Notes under the pieces: generated by a model
The model's input: the letters and a program-made list of their open reading frames with translations, nothing else
Database searches by the model: none
What the model was told of the DNA's origin: nothing
In this document: piece by piece, positions 22,750 to 31,994 of the stretch
Position numbering within the stretch: the stretch's first letter is position 1
Layout: every line of letters starts with the position of its first letter
Source of the DNA: a bacterium
Lineage (GTDB): Bacteria; Patescibacteriota; Andersenbacteria; UBA10190; CAIZMI01
Direction of reading: 5' to 3'
Assembly: GCA_030647555.1 (NCBI GenBank)
Contig: JAUSJG010000029.1
Span: 1 to 33,870, forward strand
DNA length: 33,870 nt
Made by a program: the position numbers and the translations under genes

Positions 22750-22793
22750 CACCTTACGACCACTAATAGGGGGAGATTAGTGGTCGAAAGGTG
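22750..22793. repeat. 17-bp hairpin with one mismatch
   Basis: CACCTT-a-CGACCACTAAT pairs with ATTAGTGGTCG-a-AAGGTG around an 8-nt loop. GGTGACTCC, which ends it, also occurs at about 22601. It lies upstream of the possible peptide gene. Confidence 0.55.
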
Positions 22794-23993
22794 ACTCCAA
22801 TTCTATTAACACCTTCGACCGATGGATTTAAGTCAATTTCGAATGAACAAATTACTAACTACCCATTTATCATAGCAGAAAAAACACGTCTCGTCAAGAA
22901 TACGTTAAAAAATATATATTTTGGCTTAACTAAGCACGCGAAATATATATTTGCTTCCGGAAATCAATGGCTATGATTAGAAACTTTATTACATCGCCTC
23001 CCCACTTTATCCACAAGGCAAAATAACTAGGCATTAAGCGACATATATTAAGTAATGTGCCCATTATGACTGGGCTTTGTGGGATCAATATTTGTGTATG
23101 GTATTTGGTGTGTAGTATATGGGTGTATGAAGATCATTTTCACATCAGGTATATGTGATGTTTTTAAGTTAAATAGAAAAATTTGTCTGCGCCTACCGGC
23201 CAAAGTAATACCCCGTAATAATGTCATTCCTGCCACAAGCAGGAAACAAAAGAGCGATCATGAATAATATCATTACCACAAATATCCCAAACCACCACTC
23301 CAAATCGCGAATCCATAACTCCTTCAAAAAGTAGTATGAGTACTCCGCATCGAGGTAAAAGCGTCGCAATTCCCTCCCTTTCAGTGTCCCACATAACCTT
23401 GTGTGACGTGGGATTCAAGGGAGGGTGGGGAGGGGTGGATTTTATCGAATAATATTTCAAATACATATCACATTTTTACTCGTATTGATTAGTAATTAAG
23501 TAATATCTTGATCAATATTTCGCGTTATTAATACAAATTTTCGACACGTATTTTGCGCGTAATTATTCTCATATTTAAGTGTAATTTGAAGCCATTTCGT
23601 GCTCATATTTAACTACTGAACACTATATGTGTTCTGACTGTACAACGATAGTGTTCATACCATATCATTTTTTCGTAACCTACTATAATACTTACTATTG
23701 CGAAATTATTTGGCGCATTAAGGTCCAACTTTAAAATCACCACCCGTCTTTGCGAGCCCCGCACCCTTGTGGTGCGCGGGCGAAGCAATCCCCAATTATT
23801 GCCGCCAGCGACGAACAATAAAAAGACATTTCTGATTTATTTAATTCCAATAAATCAATTTTTGTTTTACGTAATCTATTTAGGGCAATTCATGAATTGC
23901 CCCTACGCGATTCTTTGTTTACTTTTTGCGTTCGCCCCCTTCCCTACTTTAGTCAACATTCATACAAATTATATTTGCTAATTTTTTACATAA
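22794..23993. other. Gene-poor stretch of about 1.2 kb
   Basis: I see no credible coding region here. It holds an imperfect GCAGGAAT/ATTCCTGC motif near 23223, nested hairpins at about 23370-23430 (CCCTCCCTT/AAGGGAGGG around TCCCAC/GTGGGA), and a GCGAGCCCC...GCGAAGCAATCC repeat at about 23750-23795. The 20-bp palindrome core at 23883-23902 is shared with 17029. Composition is AT-rich. A non-coding RNA cannot be excluded. Confidence 0.4.
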
Positions 23994-24024
23994 AAAAACA
24001 CCCTCGACGACGCATCGCCCGGGT
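23994..24024 (-). terminator. Terminator of the ORF at 24100
   Basis: On the minus strand CACCC/GGGTG flanks a GCGATGCGTCG stretch and is followed by seven T. It is about 75 nt past the stop. Confidence 0.6.
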
Positions 24025-24099
24025 GAATAATATTTTGAGATCACACCAACAGGGTTGTCCCCGTACAATCTTGATTAATACTTGGACACTCATCATCTG

Positions 24100-24975
24100 T
24101 CAAAAAAGCGGCAAGAGCCCATTGGGAGTACGAATACCAAACTCCCCAATTTCTTCCCTTTTGTGCCAACGCCGTAGGGTGGCCGCCCTGAGTCGAATTG
24201 CGATGCGCAACATTTCTTCACGACTTGGAATACGATCGGGAGTAATAAACCTAATCGCGCGTCGCAATGATGCCTCCAGAAGAAGAAAGTCATTGAAACT
24301 AACTAGAATATTGGTGTCTGCAACATGTCCTTCGTCATACTCTGGTCGATCACAGACAGTGTTCCAATCAAACTCCCGATCTGAACCGTTTGAATCACGC
24401 TGTACAACGGCGACACCCTGATGCTTCATGAATAACTCAAGATTATCAAGGGCATCCCAAAGTTTTCCGATCGAAGTAGAAACAACACTACCAACGGCTT
24501 CTAGGGCATCAGTAGCCTGGTCGTGCCGCATTCCGTGGTCGTTCTCCATCAAGTAACGCAAGGCCAACGAATCCTTGCTATCCAAATAGACCATTATCAT
24601 TCCGACATGACTACCCATAATGTCTCTCCAAAACAAAGGACTATCCGTCAAGAAATACCGATCCTCATAGTACCACAACATCGTGAAAAGACAATGCGTA
24701 TGCAGTGCGATTTTTTCCCTGTTTTCACGATGGTAACTAGAACCAAGCACCCCGTATTTGCTTTCAAGCGCCTTTGAGACTTTTTGTCGCAACAAAAAGC
24801 GATTGAGCGAGACCAATGGCGTAGTTCGCCATTGGTCGCAGTGCGCGATTGAAGGCAAATACGGGGTGCTACTTATTGAACACGAACGTCGTAGCACAAG
24901 AGCGACACGGATTCCTGCTTTCGGCAGGAATGACAAACGACGGGAGATTGCTCCGTCAAAGCTCATAAAGATCAA
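24100..24975 (-). CDS. Hypothetical protein with repeat-derived N-terminus
   Basis: The frame is 291 codons, but the first 80 or so translate a palindromic repeat (24746-24870) and a GGATTCCTGC...GGCAGGAAT repeat, so they are unlikely to be native. The plausible body is from about residue 81, with the first internal ATG at 24681 (MLWYYEDRYFLTDSP), giving about 193 residues. It is mostly helical with no membrane span (VVSTSIGKLWDALDNLELFMK, DTNILVSFNDFLLLEASLRR). No family is recognised. The gene may be truncated at its 5' end by repeat insertion. Confidence 0.55.
   Translation of the reverse strand: MIFMSFDGAISRRLSFLPKAGIRVALVLRRSCSISSTPYLPSIAHCDQWRTTPLVSLNRFLLRQKVSKALESKYGVLGSSYHRENREKIALHTHCLFTMLWYYEDRYFLTDSPLFWRDIMGSHVGMIMVYLDSKDSLALRYLMENDHGMRHDQATDALEAVGSVVSTSIGKLWDALDNLELFMKHQGVAVVQRDSNGSDREFDWNTVCDRPEYDEGHVADTNILVSFNDFLLLEASLRRAIRFITPDRIPSREEMLRIAIRLRAATLRRWHKREEIGEFGIRTPNGLLPLF
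24746..24870. repeat. Three-way palindrome inside the ORF N-terminal region
   Basis: AGCACCCCGTATTTGC (24746-24761) and its exact complement (24855-24870) form a 16-bp outer stem, supported by TTCAA/TTGAA just inside. Within it are CTTTTTGT/ACAAAAAG (24780-24799) and GACCAATGGCG/CGCCATTGGTC (24811-24837). The plan is the same as that of the tRNA-linked modules, but the sequence differs. Confidence 0.7.
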
Positions 24976-25104
24976 CTTTCAACTCAACTCATAAACCCAC
25001 ACAACTTTTATGTGCGAATAAACTTTATAAATCCATATACTATATACCAAATACCATATACAAATCTGAATCTCCCCTCGCTCTTCTTCAAACAAAGCAA
25101 CTAT

Positions 25105-25149
25105 AAAAAATTAGGGATTCTCCTGCGAAAGGAAAATCCCTAATTTTTT
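25105..25149. terminator. Bidirectional terminator
   Basis: AAAAAATTAGGGATT pairs with AATCCCTAATTTTTT, with an inner TCC/GGA. It ends the large membrane-protein gene at 25167 and is symmetrical on both strands. Confidence 0.8.
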
Positions 25150-25166
25150 CATCCCCTACCCCCTCG

Positions 25167-26915
25167 TCAGTACGCGATATTACCCGTGAAAACTCCCGTC
25201 TTGATTGGTTCAAAATAGGTTGAGGTAAAACCGGAGAGCATTGTTTTTAAAGCCGTCGGCAAACGACCTACGGTATTTTCATCCAAACGCATATATTGCC
25301 AATCGGCTTGACCGGTGCTTTGCAGTGCAAAGTTGTTTGCAAAGTTTTCCGCGTCTCCTTTATAGGCATCAATCATCTGTTCCATACTGGTTTTTGACGT
25401 AGAAACCAAAAGCAATGAATCGACAATGGCATAATCAAGAGAACGGCTGGGGTCGCCAAAGTTTACATACCGAATAGCGACATCTTTGTAAATGTTGTCT
25501 TCAAATACAACGTCCGAATATGGCGCCCCGCCAATTAGTGGACCCAAAAGTTTCAATGCGTCTTCAAGACTGGACATTTGCTCTTTAACCAAGACGGATA
25601 TTTTCACCTTAAACAAGGTGGACACTTGCTCTTTAACCAAGGCGGAAGTCCCGTCTTTTAATGGTAAAACCGCTATCCCATCAGGAATCGGCGTCGTATT
25701 CGCCAATGTTCCAACCACAAAATTGTCGGCAAGATTCGCTTTTAGCGCGTCACTTGTTTTAACTTGCGCGGTTAAAGCATTAAGGAAACCTTGCATTTGC
25801 GGATTATTTGATTGAACTTGACGCCACTGTTCCGCGCTGGCAGACAAGCTCCCGTGACCGGCCAACGCGATAATCGAAGCAGGAATTGCTTTTATAGGCG
25901 TCTCCCACGAAATCTGATTTTTTACGAAATTTTCATTACTGCCGTTTGTACCCATTAAAGAAAAGGTTTTTCCACCTTCCGTAGAGGGTGCGACCGCAAA
26001 AAGATAAGCGGGACTTTGTTCTTTAGTCAAAAGAGAAAAAACTGACAACATAGAGGCGCTTTCTCCCGGGCCGAGATAAATATATTCAGGACTTGCCGGT
26101 AATTTAGATGACAAAGCGCGAAAATCGCCATTATCACCCAAACTCTTACCGCTTAATCCATCCAAACGACCCGCCTCTTTTGCATCGACAATCGCTCCGT
26201 TACCATTGGCGAGATTTTTCAAAACAAAATTTGAATTTTCACCAAGACTAATAGAGCTCGCGTCATCTGTCATAAGAAAACTAACAGGTTCGGATGACGT
26301 GCTTCCGGGAATAACCACGTATACCAGATCACTCCACTTAGTGCCAAGAGCGTTGCTATCCAACCCCATACTGGCAAGAATTTTTGGTAAAACGACATTT
26401 TCCAATGCCCCTGAACCGCGTTTGATACTAACGAATGCAATAGTTTCTGCCGGAATTTTATCCGCGATTGTGCTGGTTTTCTTTGGCCAAAAAATATAAA
26501 CCGCAAAAATTACGGCTGCGATTATTACTGCCGTCCCTCCACCCAAAAGCATACTCACAAAAAACGACTTTTTATCGGCTTGAGTAGTGACACTTGGCAT
26601 CGCCACCGTGTTACCAACGATTGGTTTTGGCGTTACACTAGGAATTGGAAATACTGCCGGACGCGAAACCGGTGGTTTTTGCGCCGTAGACGTCTGCCTT
26701 ACTACAGGCATTACAGACACTGTTGGTTGTTGCACCGTCTTTACCACGACAACAGGCGCCTCTGCCGTAACAGGAACCGAAACTCCCTTACTTACTTCCA
26801 ACAAATCATCAGCCATTGTCCTAATAACCGGCATCACAAAAGTAGCAGAGAGCGCATCCTCTGCTTTCTTTTGCAATTCATTGTTTTGTGGTTGTTGGTT
26901 TTGTTGTTGGTTCAT
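25167..26915 (-). CDS. DUF3352-like membrane-anchored protein, 582 aa
   Basis: The ATG at 26915 begins MNQQQNQQPQNNE; the longest frame adds five codons from a TTG. A Gln/Pro/Val-rich linker (about 1-110) precedes one helix (about 116-146, FFVSMLLGGGTAVIIAAVIF). The roughly 430-residue extracellular part has the pattern of DUF3352 proteins: ADKIPAETIAFVSIKRG, YIYLGPGES, and a late YAIVDSLLLVSTSKTSMEQMI. The role of the family is unknown. Assignment is from memory of these motifs and should be taken as likely. Confidence 0.75.
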   Translation of the reverse strand: MNQQQNQQPQNNELQKKAEDALSATFVMPVIRTMADDLLEVSKGVSVPVTAEAPVVVVKTVQQPTVSVMPVVRQTSTAQKPPVSRPAVFPIPSVTPKPIVGNTVAMPSVTTQADKKSFFVSMLLGGGTAVIIAAVIFAVYIFWPKKTSTIADKIPAETIAFVSIKRGSGALENVVLPKILASMGLDSNALGTKWSDLVYVVIPGSTSSEPVSFLMTDDASSISLGENSNFVLKNLANGNGAIVDAKEAGRLDGLSGKSLGDNGDFRALSSKLPASPEYIYLGPGESASMLSVFSLLTKEQSPAYLFAVAPSTEGGKTFSLMGTNGSNENFVKNQISWETPIKAIPASIIALAGHGSLSASAEQWRQVQSNNPQMQGFLNALTAQVKTSDALKANLADNFVVGTLANTTPIPDGIAVLPLKDGTSALVKEQVSTLFKVKISVLVKEQMSSLEDALKLLGPLIGGAPYSDVVFEDNIYKDVAIRYVNFGDPSRSLDYAIVDSLLLVSTSKTSMEQMIDAYKGDAENFANNFALQSTGQADWQYMRLDENTVGRLPTALKTMLSGFTSTYFEPIKTGVFTGNIAY

Positions 26916-26950
26916 TTGATTTAATTTCAACGGGGATTATCCCCTACCCT

Positions 26951-29062
26951 TTATTCTACCTTTTTTGCGCGTTTATGCGAAAGGTTAATCCGGCCCTTAT
27001 CATCAATCTCGATTACAACGACTGCAATTCTATCGCCAACCTTCACGACATCTTCCACACGGTTCACGCGTTGATCCGCCAATTCGGAAATGTGCACCAT
27101 CCCTTCAATGCCCGGCAAAACTTCCACAAAAGCGCCAAAATTCATCAAACGAGTGACGCGACCATCGAAACGTTCGCCGGCTTTTACTTCGTGCGTCAGG
27201 TTTTCCACCCATACTTTGGCTTTTTCCATACCGACCGGATCTTTGGCGGTAATGGTCACCAAACCGTCATCTTCAACATCGATTTGGACACCGGTTTCTT
27301 CAATAATCTTATTGATATTCTTGCCTTTTGGACCAATTAAATCACCAATCTTTTCCGGGTTGATGCGAATCGTAATTAAACGTGGTGCAAATGGCGACAT
27401 TTCTTTACGCGCTTCTTTAATCACTGCCTCCATCGTTTCCATAATGCTCAAGCGCGCCGTTTTAGCACCCTTGATCGCCTGTTCAATCACATCCATCGAA
27501 ATTCCGTGGGTTTTGATATCCACCTGCACCGCCGTGACACCCTTTTTCGTGCCGGCCACTTTGAAGTCCATATCACAACCTTCGTCTTCCATTCCGGCAA
27601 TATCGGTTAGCACAACAGACTTGCGACCTTGAGATTTCTCATCAGTAACCAAACCCATTGCAATTCCGGCAATCGTGGAAGGAATCGGTACACCCGCGTC
27701 CATCAAGGCCAGCGAGCTACCACAAGTAGAACCCATCGAGCTAGAACCGTTCGATGAAAGCACTTCAGAAACGGCCATAATTGAGTAACCAAATTTTTCC
27801 TTGTCAGGAATGAGCCCCGAAACAGCCTTTTCTGCCAAAGCACCGTGACCGATATCACGACGACCGGGACCACGATTTGGACGCACTTCATGCACGGAAA
27901 AGCCCGGAAAATTGTAGAAATGCATATAGCGTTTCTCAAAATCATTGTCCGTCATTGTGTCGAGCAACATCGCGTCGCCGGGAGAACCAAGCGTGATTGT
28001 GGTCAATACTTGTGTTTCACCACGTTCAAACAAAGCCGAGCCGTGGGTTCGCGGGACGATACCAAGACGTGCTGTAATTTTACGCACTTCATCCAAACCA
28101 CGACTGTTCATCCGCTTCCCTTCGTTCAAAATTTTCTCACGCGTGATATCGCGATAAATTTCTCGAATCGCTTTTTTGGCAAAAGAAACATCTTTGTCTT
28201 TAAGACCCAATTCAGCGACAACTTTCGCCGTTAGTTCCGAATATCCTTTTTCGATGTCCAACTTTCGACCGCCTTTTTCAAAAATCTCTTCGGCTGATTT
28301 TTGGGCGACTTCCTTAATACGCGCCACTAATTCCGCCGGAACATCCGATTTAATATAGTCACTCTTCTGGACGCCAAATTGTTTTTGAATGTCCAAAATC
28401 AATTCGGCAATTGCGGAAACTTCTTTCTGCCCCACTTTGATTGCCTCAAATAAAGTATCCTCGGCCACTTCCTTGCCTTCGGCTTCAATCATCACTACCT
28501 CATCCTTATTGCCCGAAACAATCAAATCCAATTCACTCTTTACGATATCAGCGACTTTTGGGTTGATCACAAATTGACCGTCGATTTTACCAACGCGCAC
28601 CATCGCGAGTGGACCGGCCCACGGTGTACGAGAAATAGTCAACGCGGTACTGGCGGCAATCATCGCCGGAACGTCCGGTTGGTGTTCCCCATCATAAGAC
28701 AAGACAGTCGTGACCACTTGCACGTCGTTTAACATATTATCGGGAAACAGTGGACGCAAAGCGCGATCAATCATCCGACTGGTTGTTACTGCCGTATCTG
28801 TTGGACGCCCTTCACGTTTTACAAAACGACTGCCCTTTATTTTACCGGCGGCATAATATTTTTCTTCGTATTCCACCAAAAGTGGCATATAATCCACCCC
28901 CGGACGACATTCGCCCGACATTACCACTGTTGCCAACACAAAAGTCCCGCCAATTTGACAGGTCACCGATGCGTCGGCTTGTGGCGCTAATTCGCCGATT
29001 GTTAATACAAACTCTTCACCACCGATGGTTTTTTTAAACTCGTTTGATTTGGCTTCCGCCAT
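26951..29062 (-). CDS. pnp: Polyribonucleotide nucleotidyltransferase (PNPase)
   Basis: At 703 residues it has both RNase PH-like cores, the linking alpha domain, KH (IGPKGKNINKIIEETG) and S1 (FDGRVTRLMNFGAFVEVLPG) domains in order. The catalytic half retains VLSSNGSSSMGSTCGSSLALMDAG and the Asp region MEDEGCDMDFK. It degrades RNA 3' to 5' with phosphate, or adds nucleotides in reverse. Downstream of rpsO in the usual gene order, separated by the AT-rich repeat. Confidence 0.97.
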   Translation of the reverse strand: MAEAKSNEFKKTIGGEEFVLTIGELAPQADASVTCQIGGTFVLATVVMSGECRPGVDYMPLLVEYEEKYYAAGKIKGSRFVKREGRPTDTAVTTSRMIDRALRPLFPDNMLNDVQVVTTVLSYDGEHQPDVPAMIAASTALTISRTPWAGPLAMVRVGKIDGQFVINPKVADIVKSELDLIVSGNKDEVVMIEAEGKEVAEDTLFEAIKVGQKEVSAIAELILDIQKQFGVQKSDYIKSDVPAELVARIKEVAQKSAEEIFEKGGRKLDIEKGYSELTAKVVAELGLKDKDVSFAKKAIREIYRDITREKILNEGKRMNSRGLDEVRKITARLGIVPRTHGSALFERGETQVLTTITLGSPGDAMLLDTMTDNDFEKRYMHFYNFPGFSVHEVRPNRGPGRRDIGHGALAEKAVSGLIPDKEKFGYSIMAVSEVLSSNGSSSMGSTCGSSLALMDAGVPIPSTIAGIAMGLVTDEKSQGRKSVVLTDIAGMEDEGCDMDFKVAGTKKGVTAVQVDIKTHGISMDVIEQAIKGAKTARLSIMETMEAVIKEARKEMSPFAPRLITIRINPEKIGDLIGPKGKNINKIIEETGVQIDVEDDGLVTITAKDPVGMEKAKVWVENLTHEVKAGERFDGRVTRLMNFGAFVEVLPGIEGMVHISELADQRVNRVEDVVKVGDRIAVVVIEIDDKGRINLSHKRAKKVE

Positions 29063-29227
29063 AATTTAGACCTTTCTGTTTTCGCCGGTTTTACCAATTT
29101 ATTTAACCGATCATCATGCAACAAGGTTTATTGAGGATTTTCCCGCAAACCATGTGTGTATGAAGACCGTCTAAGAAGTTGGGCGCTCTAATTGCCGATC
29201 GAAATAATAATGAGAGAACGCAACGCT

Positions 29228-29390
29228 AATTTTCAATTTTCAATGATCAATTTTCAATTAATGTTCCAGCCTTCGCTAAAGCTTCGGCCGGCAAGCAATT
29301 CCCCAATTTTCAATAAACATCGTCGCGGTTTTTGGTTATTGAATCATTGGACAATTGATTGAAAATTGGAAATTGATAATTGAAAATTTG
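29228..29390. repeat. AT-rich long inverted repeat element, copy 3
   Basis: Arms of aattttcaatgatcaatt and tgattgaaaattgg face each other. The centre carries CCTTCGCTAAAGCTTCGG, identical to copy 1 at 3425. It separates rpsO from pnp; the remaining bases of this 400-bp gap show nothing. Confidence 0.75.
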
Positions 29391-29465
29391 GGAACCAACT
29401 TACACAGCTGACGGATAGGTGAACACAATATCTTATTTCCTGAACCACAACTATTGTGCTCCCTC

Positions 29466-29735
29466 TTATCCTTTAAGCTTGAGTTTTTTGACGATTTGCG
29501 TATAGCGCGGCAAATCTTCACGCTGTAAATAGGTTAACAAACGCTTGCGCTTGCTTACCATTCCCAAAAGACCACGACGAGAGTGTTGATCTTTCTTGTG
29601 CGTCTTCAAATGTTCGGTCAATTCCACGATTTTTTCCGTGAAAATGGCAATTTGAACCTCCGGTGAACCGGTGTCCGTCTCATGAATACGAAACTTTTGA
29701 ATAATCTTCGGTTTTTCAGAATCGACTTTGCTCAT
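29466..29735 (-). CDS. rpsO: 30S ribosomal protein S15
   Basis: The 89 residues match S15 in length and in the conserved [31 protein letters not shown] and KRKRLLTYL blocks. It binds 16S rRNA helices 20-22 early in 30S assembly. It is upstream of pnp, as in most bacteria. No Shine-Dalgarno is obvious before the ATG. Confidence 0.97.
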   Translation of the reverse strand: MSKVDSEKPKIIQKFRIHETDTGSPEVQIAIFTEKIVELTEHLKTHKKDQHSRRGLLGMVSKRKRLLTYLQREDLPRYTQIVKKLKLKG

Positions 29736-29805
29736 ATGTATGGTTTATAGGGTAACATAAGAGTGTTTTTTCTGCAACCGACGATGCCTAGCACGGCATC
29801 GTCAT

Positions 29806-29936
29806 TGCGAGCCATCGACAATTGTTAAAATTGTCGAGGCGCGGCAATCCCCTCACTTGCCAAATACGGAAGATTGCTTTATCGGTAACCCTCGCAGGGT
29901 CTGCCTCGCCTCGGGCGATGGCTCGCAAAGACTTAC
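29806..29936. repeat. TTGCGAGCCATCG inverted repeat element
   Basis: The outer arms TTGCGAGCCATCG and CGATGGCTCGCAA enclose an ACAATT/AATTGT hairpin and GCGGCAATCCCC...GATTGC. It belongs to the widespread 'CATTGCGAG...CGGCAATC' type of palindromic element; a partial relative is at about 23750. Confidence 0.65.
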
Positions 29937-29975
29937 ATCAAAAAAAATCCCCATCGGCCGAAACCAGTAGAAAAA

Positions 29976-29996
29976 ACCGCGGGACGTATCCGCGGT
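29976..29996 (-). terminator. Terminator of the 110-aa gene
   Basis: ACCGCGG/CCGCGGT with a 7-nt loop, followed on the minus strand by six T in total. It is 24 nt past the stop. Confidence 0.75.
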
Positions 29997-30020
29997 TGGT
30001 GACTTCGACTAACAGTCAAA

Positions 30021-30353
30021 CTACAAAGGGGTTAAGTCGACCCTTATCTTTTCCCCAAAAAAGGAGGCCCCAATGGTTCCTACTGTTTGAACTCCGTCCG
30101 TAACCCTTGCGATAAATGAACCAAACAAACGGGGAGACCTATCTCCAATCACCCGAATGCGAAATCCGTCCACCACAGTTTCGCTCATCCGGTCAAAAAA
30201 GAGCTCAAGACTAGCCTCACGATCAATCACCTCGGAAATCTTTACCAGTTCGTTGTGTTCAGGAAACTGCGCCCCAGTTGTTTCCACCAACAAGGGCTGT
30301 ATTGTTTGCGTCCACAAACGAAGCAATTCTCTTTCTTTGTCTTCATTATCCAT
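30021..30353 (-). CDS. Hypothetical soluble protein, 110 aa
   Basis: The ATG at 30353 (MDNEDKERELLRLW) has GGGAG 8 nt upstream; the longer frame begins 15 codons earlier without support. A helical N-terminal half is followed by beta-rich sequence (GFRIRVIGD, FIARVTDGVQTVGTIGASFFG). No family is recognised. Confidence 0.65.
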   Translation of the reverse strand: MDNEDKERELLRLWTQTIQPLLVETTGAQFPEHNELVKISEVIDREASLELFFDRMSETVVDGFRIRVIGDRSPRLFGSFIARVTDGVQTVGTIGASFFGEKIRVDLTPL

Positions 30354-30468
30354 GACATTCTCCCACAAACCAAAGGAACAAAAAACAACACCAAACAATT
30401 TTTCGCAGGTTCAAGGTAACACAGTATTCAATAGTTGTCCACTTTAAGGATCATCCCTAAAGTGCGCG

Positions 30469-30498
30469 TTGACGAAACCTCCCCCCTTCTGCTATCTT
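30469..30498 (+). promoter_or_regulatory. Promoter suited to a leaderless mRNA
   Basis: TTGACG, an 18-nt spacer and TATCTT end 8 nt before the ATG at 30507. Transcription would start at or beside the start codon. Confidence 0.6.
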
Positions 30499-30506
30499 GC
30501 TCTGTC

Positions 30507-31418
30507 ATGGCAAAGATACTTTTAATCACAAATCCTCGTCCCACAGCCCAAGAGCAAGAGGTTGCTTTGCAACTTTTGTGGCAATATCGAAAACGCGAAA
30601 ACGATGCTTCACTGCAACCGGGTGGTTTTTTTTCGACACTTGTCTCCCTGTTTACAACCAATGCGGATGTTTATGATTTTCACGATCTCCATTCCGCCCT
30701 ACTCATTCCGTTGTTCCAAATTTTGCGCCGAAACTCGTCTATCGTCTTTTCATTGTATGGATCCGAACGAACGAAGGGTCTCGGTTACTACATCGGGATA
30801 AAATTTGCGGACCAAATAGTAACTTCAGAAAAGACATTGCAGTATGAAATTTATCGAAAATATGGACGCCTTCCCACCTATGTTCCACTTGGTGCCACAC
30901 TTTCAAAGAAATTTTTAAGACAAGGAAAGAAAAATTTCACGCGCCTTGGCCTGATTGCCGATCAAAAACGTACCAATAACATCACACGACGTTATAAATC
31001 CAAACGCGTGAAATTTTGCGCAATTTCTGAAAACGAAATTGATTCCGATGACTCATTTACCACGATGCAAAATGTGGCCGCGCTCTTCTTGTTAAAAACT
31101 AACTTGGATACCGGAACGCTAAGAAAAATTGCATTGTTGGGTTTACCAATCGTCACGTTTGATACCGAACACAGCAGAGACATTTTCCGCAATAATGCGT
31201 TATATATTCCCTTTGCTTCCCCACTTGCGGTTGAAAACGCAATTAAAGAATTAAAAAGGAATTATTCGCAATACCGCGCGAAAGCAAAGTCTCTCCAAAA
31301 ATTCACAACTAATCTATTTAGCTGGGAAACCGTTGCAGGCGAATACCTTAACGTATATCAAAAATCAAAACTGACCGGCGTGCCCTTGGACTCTTTATCC
31401 AAAGCGGAAGCGGTATAA
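30507..31418 (+). CDS. Glycosyltransferase-like protein (GT-B C-terminal features)
   Basis: The ATG at 30507 gives 303 residues beginning MAKILLITNPRP; 24 upstream codons overlap the promoter. The C-terminal part has the GT4-like pattern of a conserved pocket (LLGLPIVTFDTE), a mid-sequence PFASPLAVENAIKEL, and a final helix WETVAGEYLNVY. A clear E-x7-E or sugar-nucleotide signature is not visible, so it may be a degenerate or divergent transferase. It is likely cytoplasmic and stands alone on the plus strand. Confidence 0.65.
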   Translation: MAKILLITNPRPTAQEQEVALQLLWQYRKRENDASLQPGGFFSTLVSLFTTNADVYDFHDLHSALLIPLFQILRRNSSIVFSLYGSERTKGLGYYIGIKFADQIVTSEKTLQYEIYRKYGRLPTYVPLGATLSKKFLRQGKKNFTRLGLIADQKRTNNITRRYKSKRVKFCAISENEIDSDDSFTTMQNVAALFLLKTNLDTGTLRKIALLGLPIVTFDTEHSRDIFRNNALYIPFASPLAVENAIKELKRNYSQYRAKAKSLQKFTTNLFSWETVAGEYLNVYQKSKLTGVPLDSLSKAEAV

Positions 31419-31479
31419 AGGGGCGGAAGCTAAGCGAAGTACAAACCCGATCTATACCATATATTGTATTTTGCGGATG

Positions 31480-31971
31480 TCAACACCCCGAGCTAAACTC
31501 GGAGGATGCGGGCACATATTTCGCTCGTACCTCGGCGATACGTGCCCAATGCTGACGATAAAAAGCAACAACCTCGGGCTTACACGCATATAGATTGGGT
31601 TTTTTTAGGTAATCGATGGGTGTGGTGGGTATACCTGGCCATTCAAGCTCGTATTCATTCCAAAAGTTTGTAAACAGTCGATTATCTCTTTCAAACACCA
31701 GCAATATCTCGATCATAATCTCATGACACAGAAAGGCGCGTTTATGAGGAAAGTGTTTCGCTGGTATTTCTGTTATATCGATCTGTTTTTTTATAAATAC
31801 GTCAACTTTCTTGAAACTATCGCTTATATACAGAATATCTATGTCGCTGTGTTGTCGAGGTGCAATTGCACCTGTTAATTCTTCAGCCCAACCACCGAAG
31901 ATTACGCACGCAATACCCGCTTGTTGCAATCTAGTAACTATGTAGCGGAGAAAGTCAAAGTTATTTTCCAT
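31480..31971 (-). CDS. Nucleotidyltransferase-fold protein (ANT/LinB-like)
   Basis: The N-terminal 50 residues have the pattern VIFGGWAEELTGAIAPRQHSDIDIL: a GG helix followed by Arg-x-His-x-Asp-Ile-Asp. This is typical of aminoglycoside 2''- or lincosamide nucleotidyltransferase-like proteins, where the two Asp bind metal. The 163 residues are a normal size. It may modify a small molecule or be a divergent nucleotidyl-transfer enzyme. Resistance activity is not implied. The gene follows the 83-residue frame by 23 nt. Confidence 0.75.
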   Translation of the reverse strand: MENNFDFLRYIVTRLQQAGIACVIFGGWAEELTGAIAPRQHSDIDILYISDSFKKVDVFIKKQIDITEIPAKHFPHKRAFLCHEIMIEILLVFERDNRLFTNFWNEYELEWPGIPTTPIDYLKKPNLYACKPEVVAFYRQHWARIAEVRAKYVPASSEFSSGC

Positions 31972-31994
31972 GTTGACGATCGGTTTTTCCTGTT

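Noticed and set aside
23224-23466. 80-codon minus-strand frame
   Set aside because: It spans nested hairpins and a repeat, has poor composition and no ribosome site.
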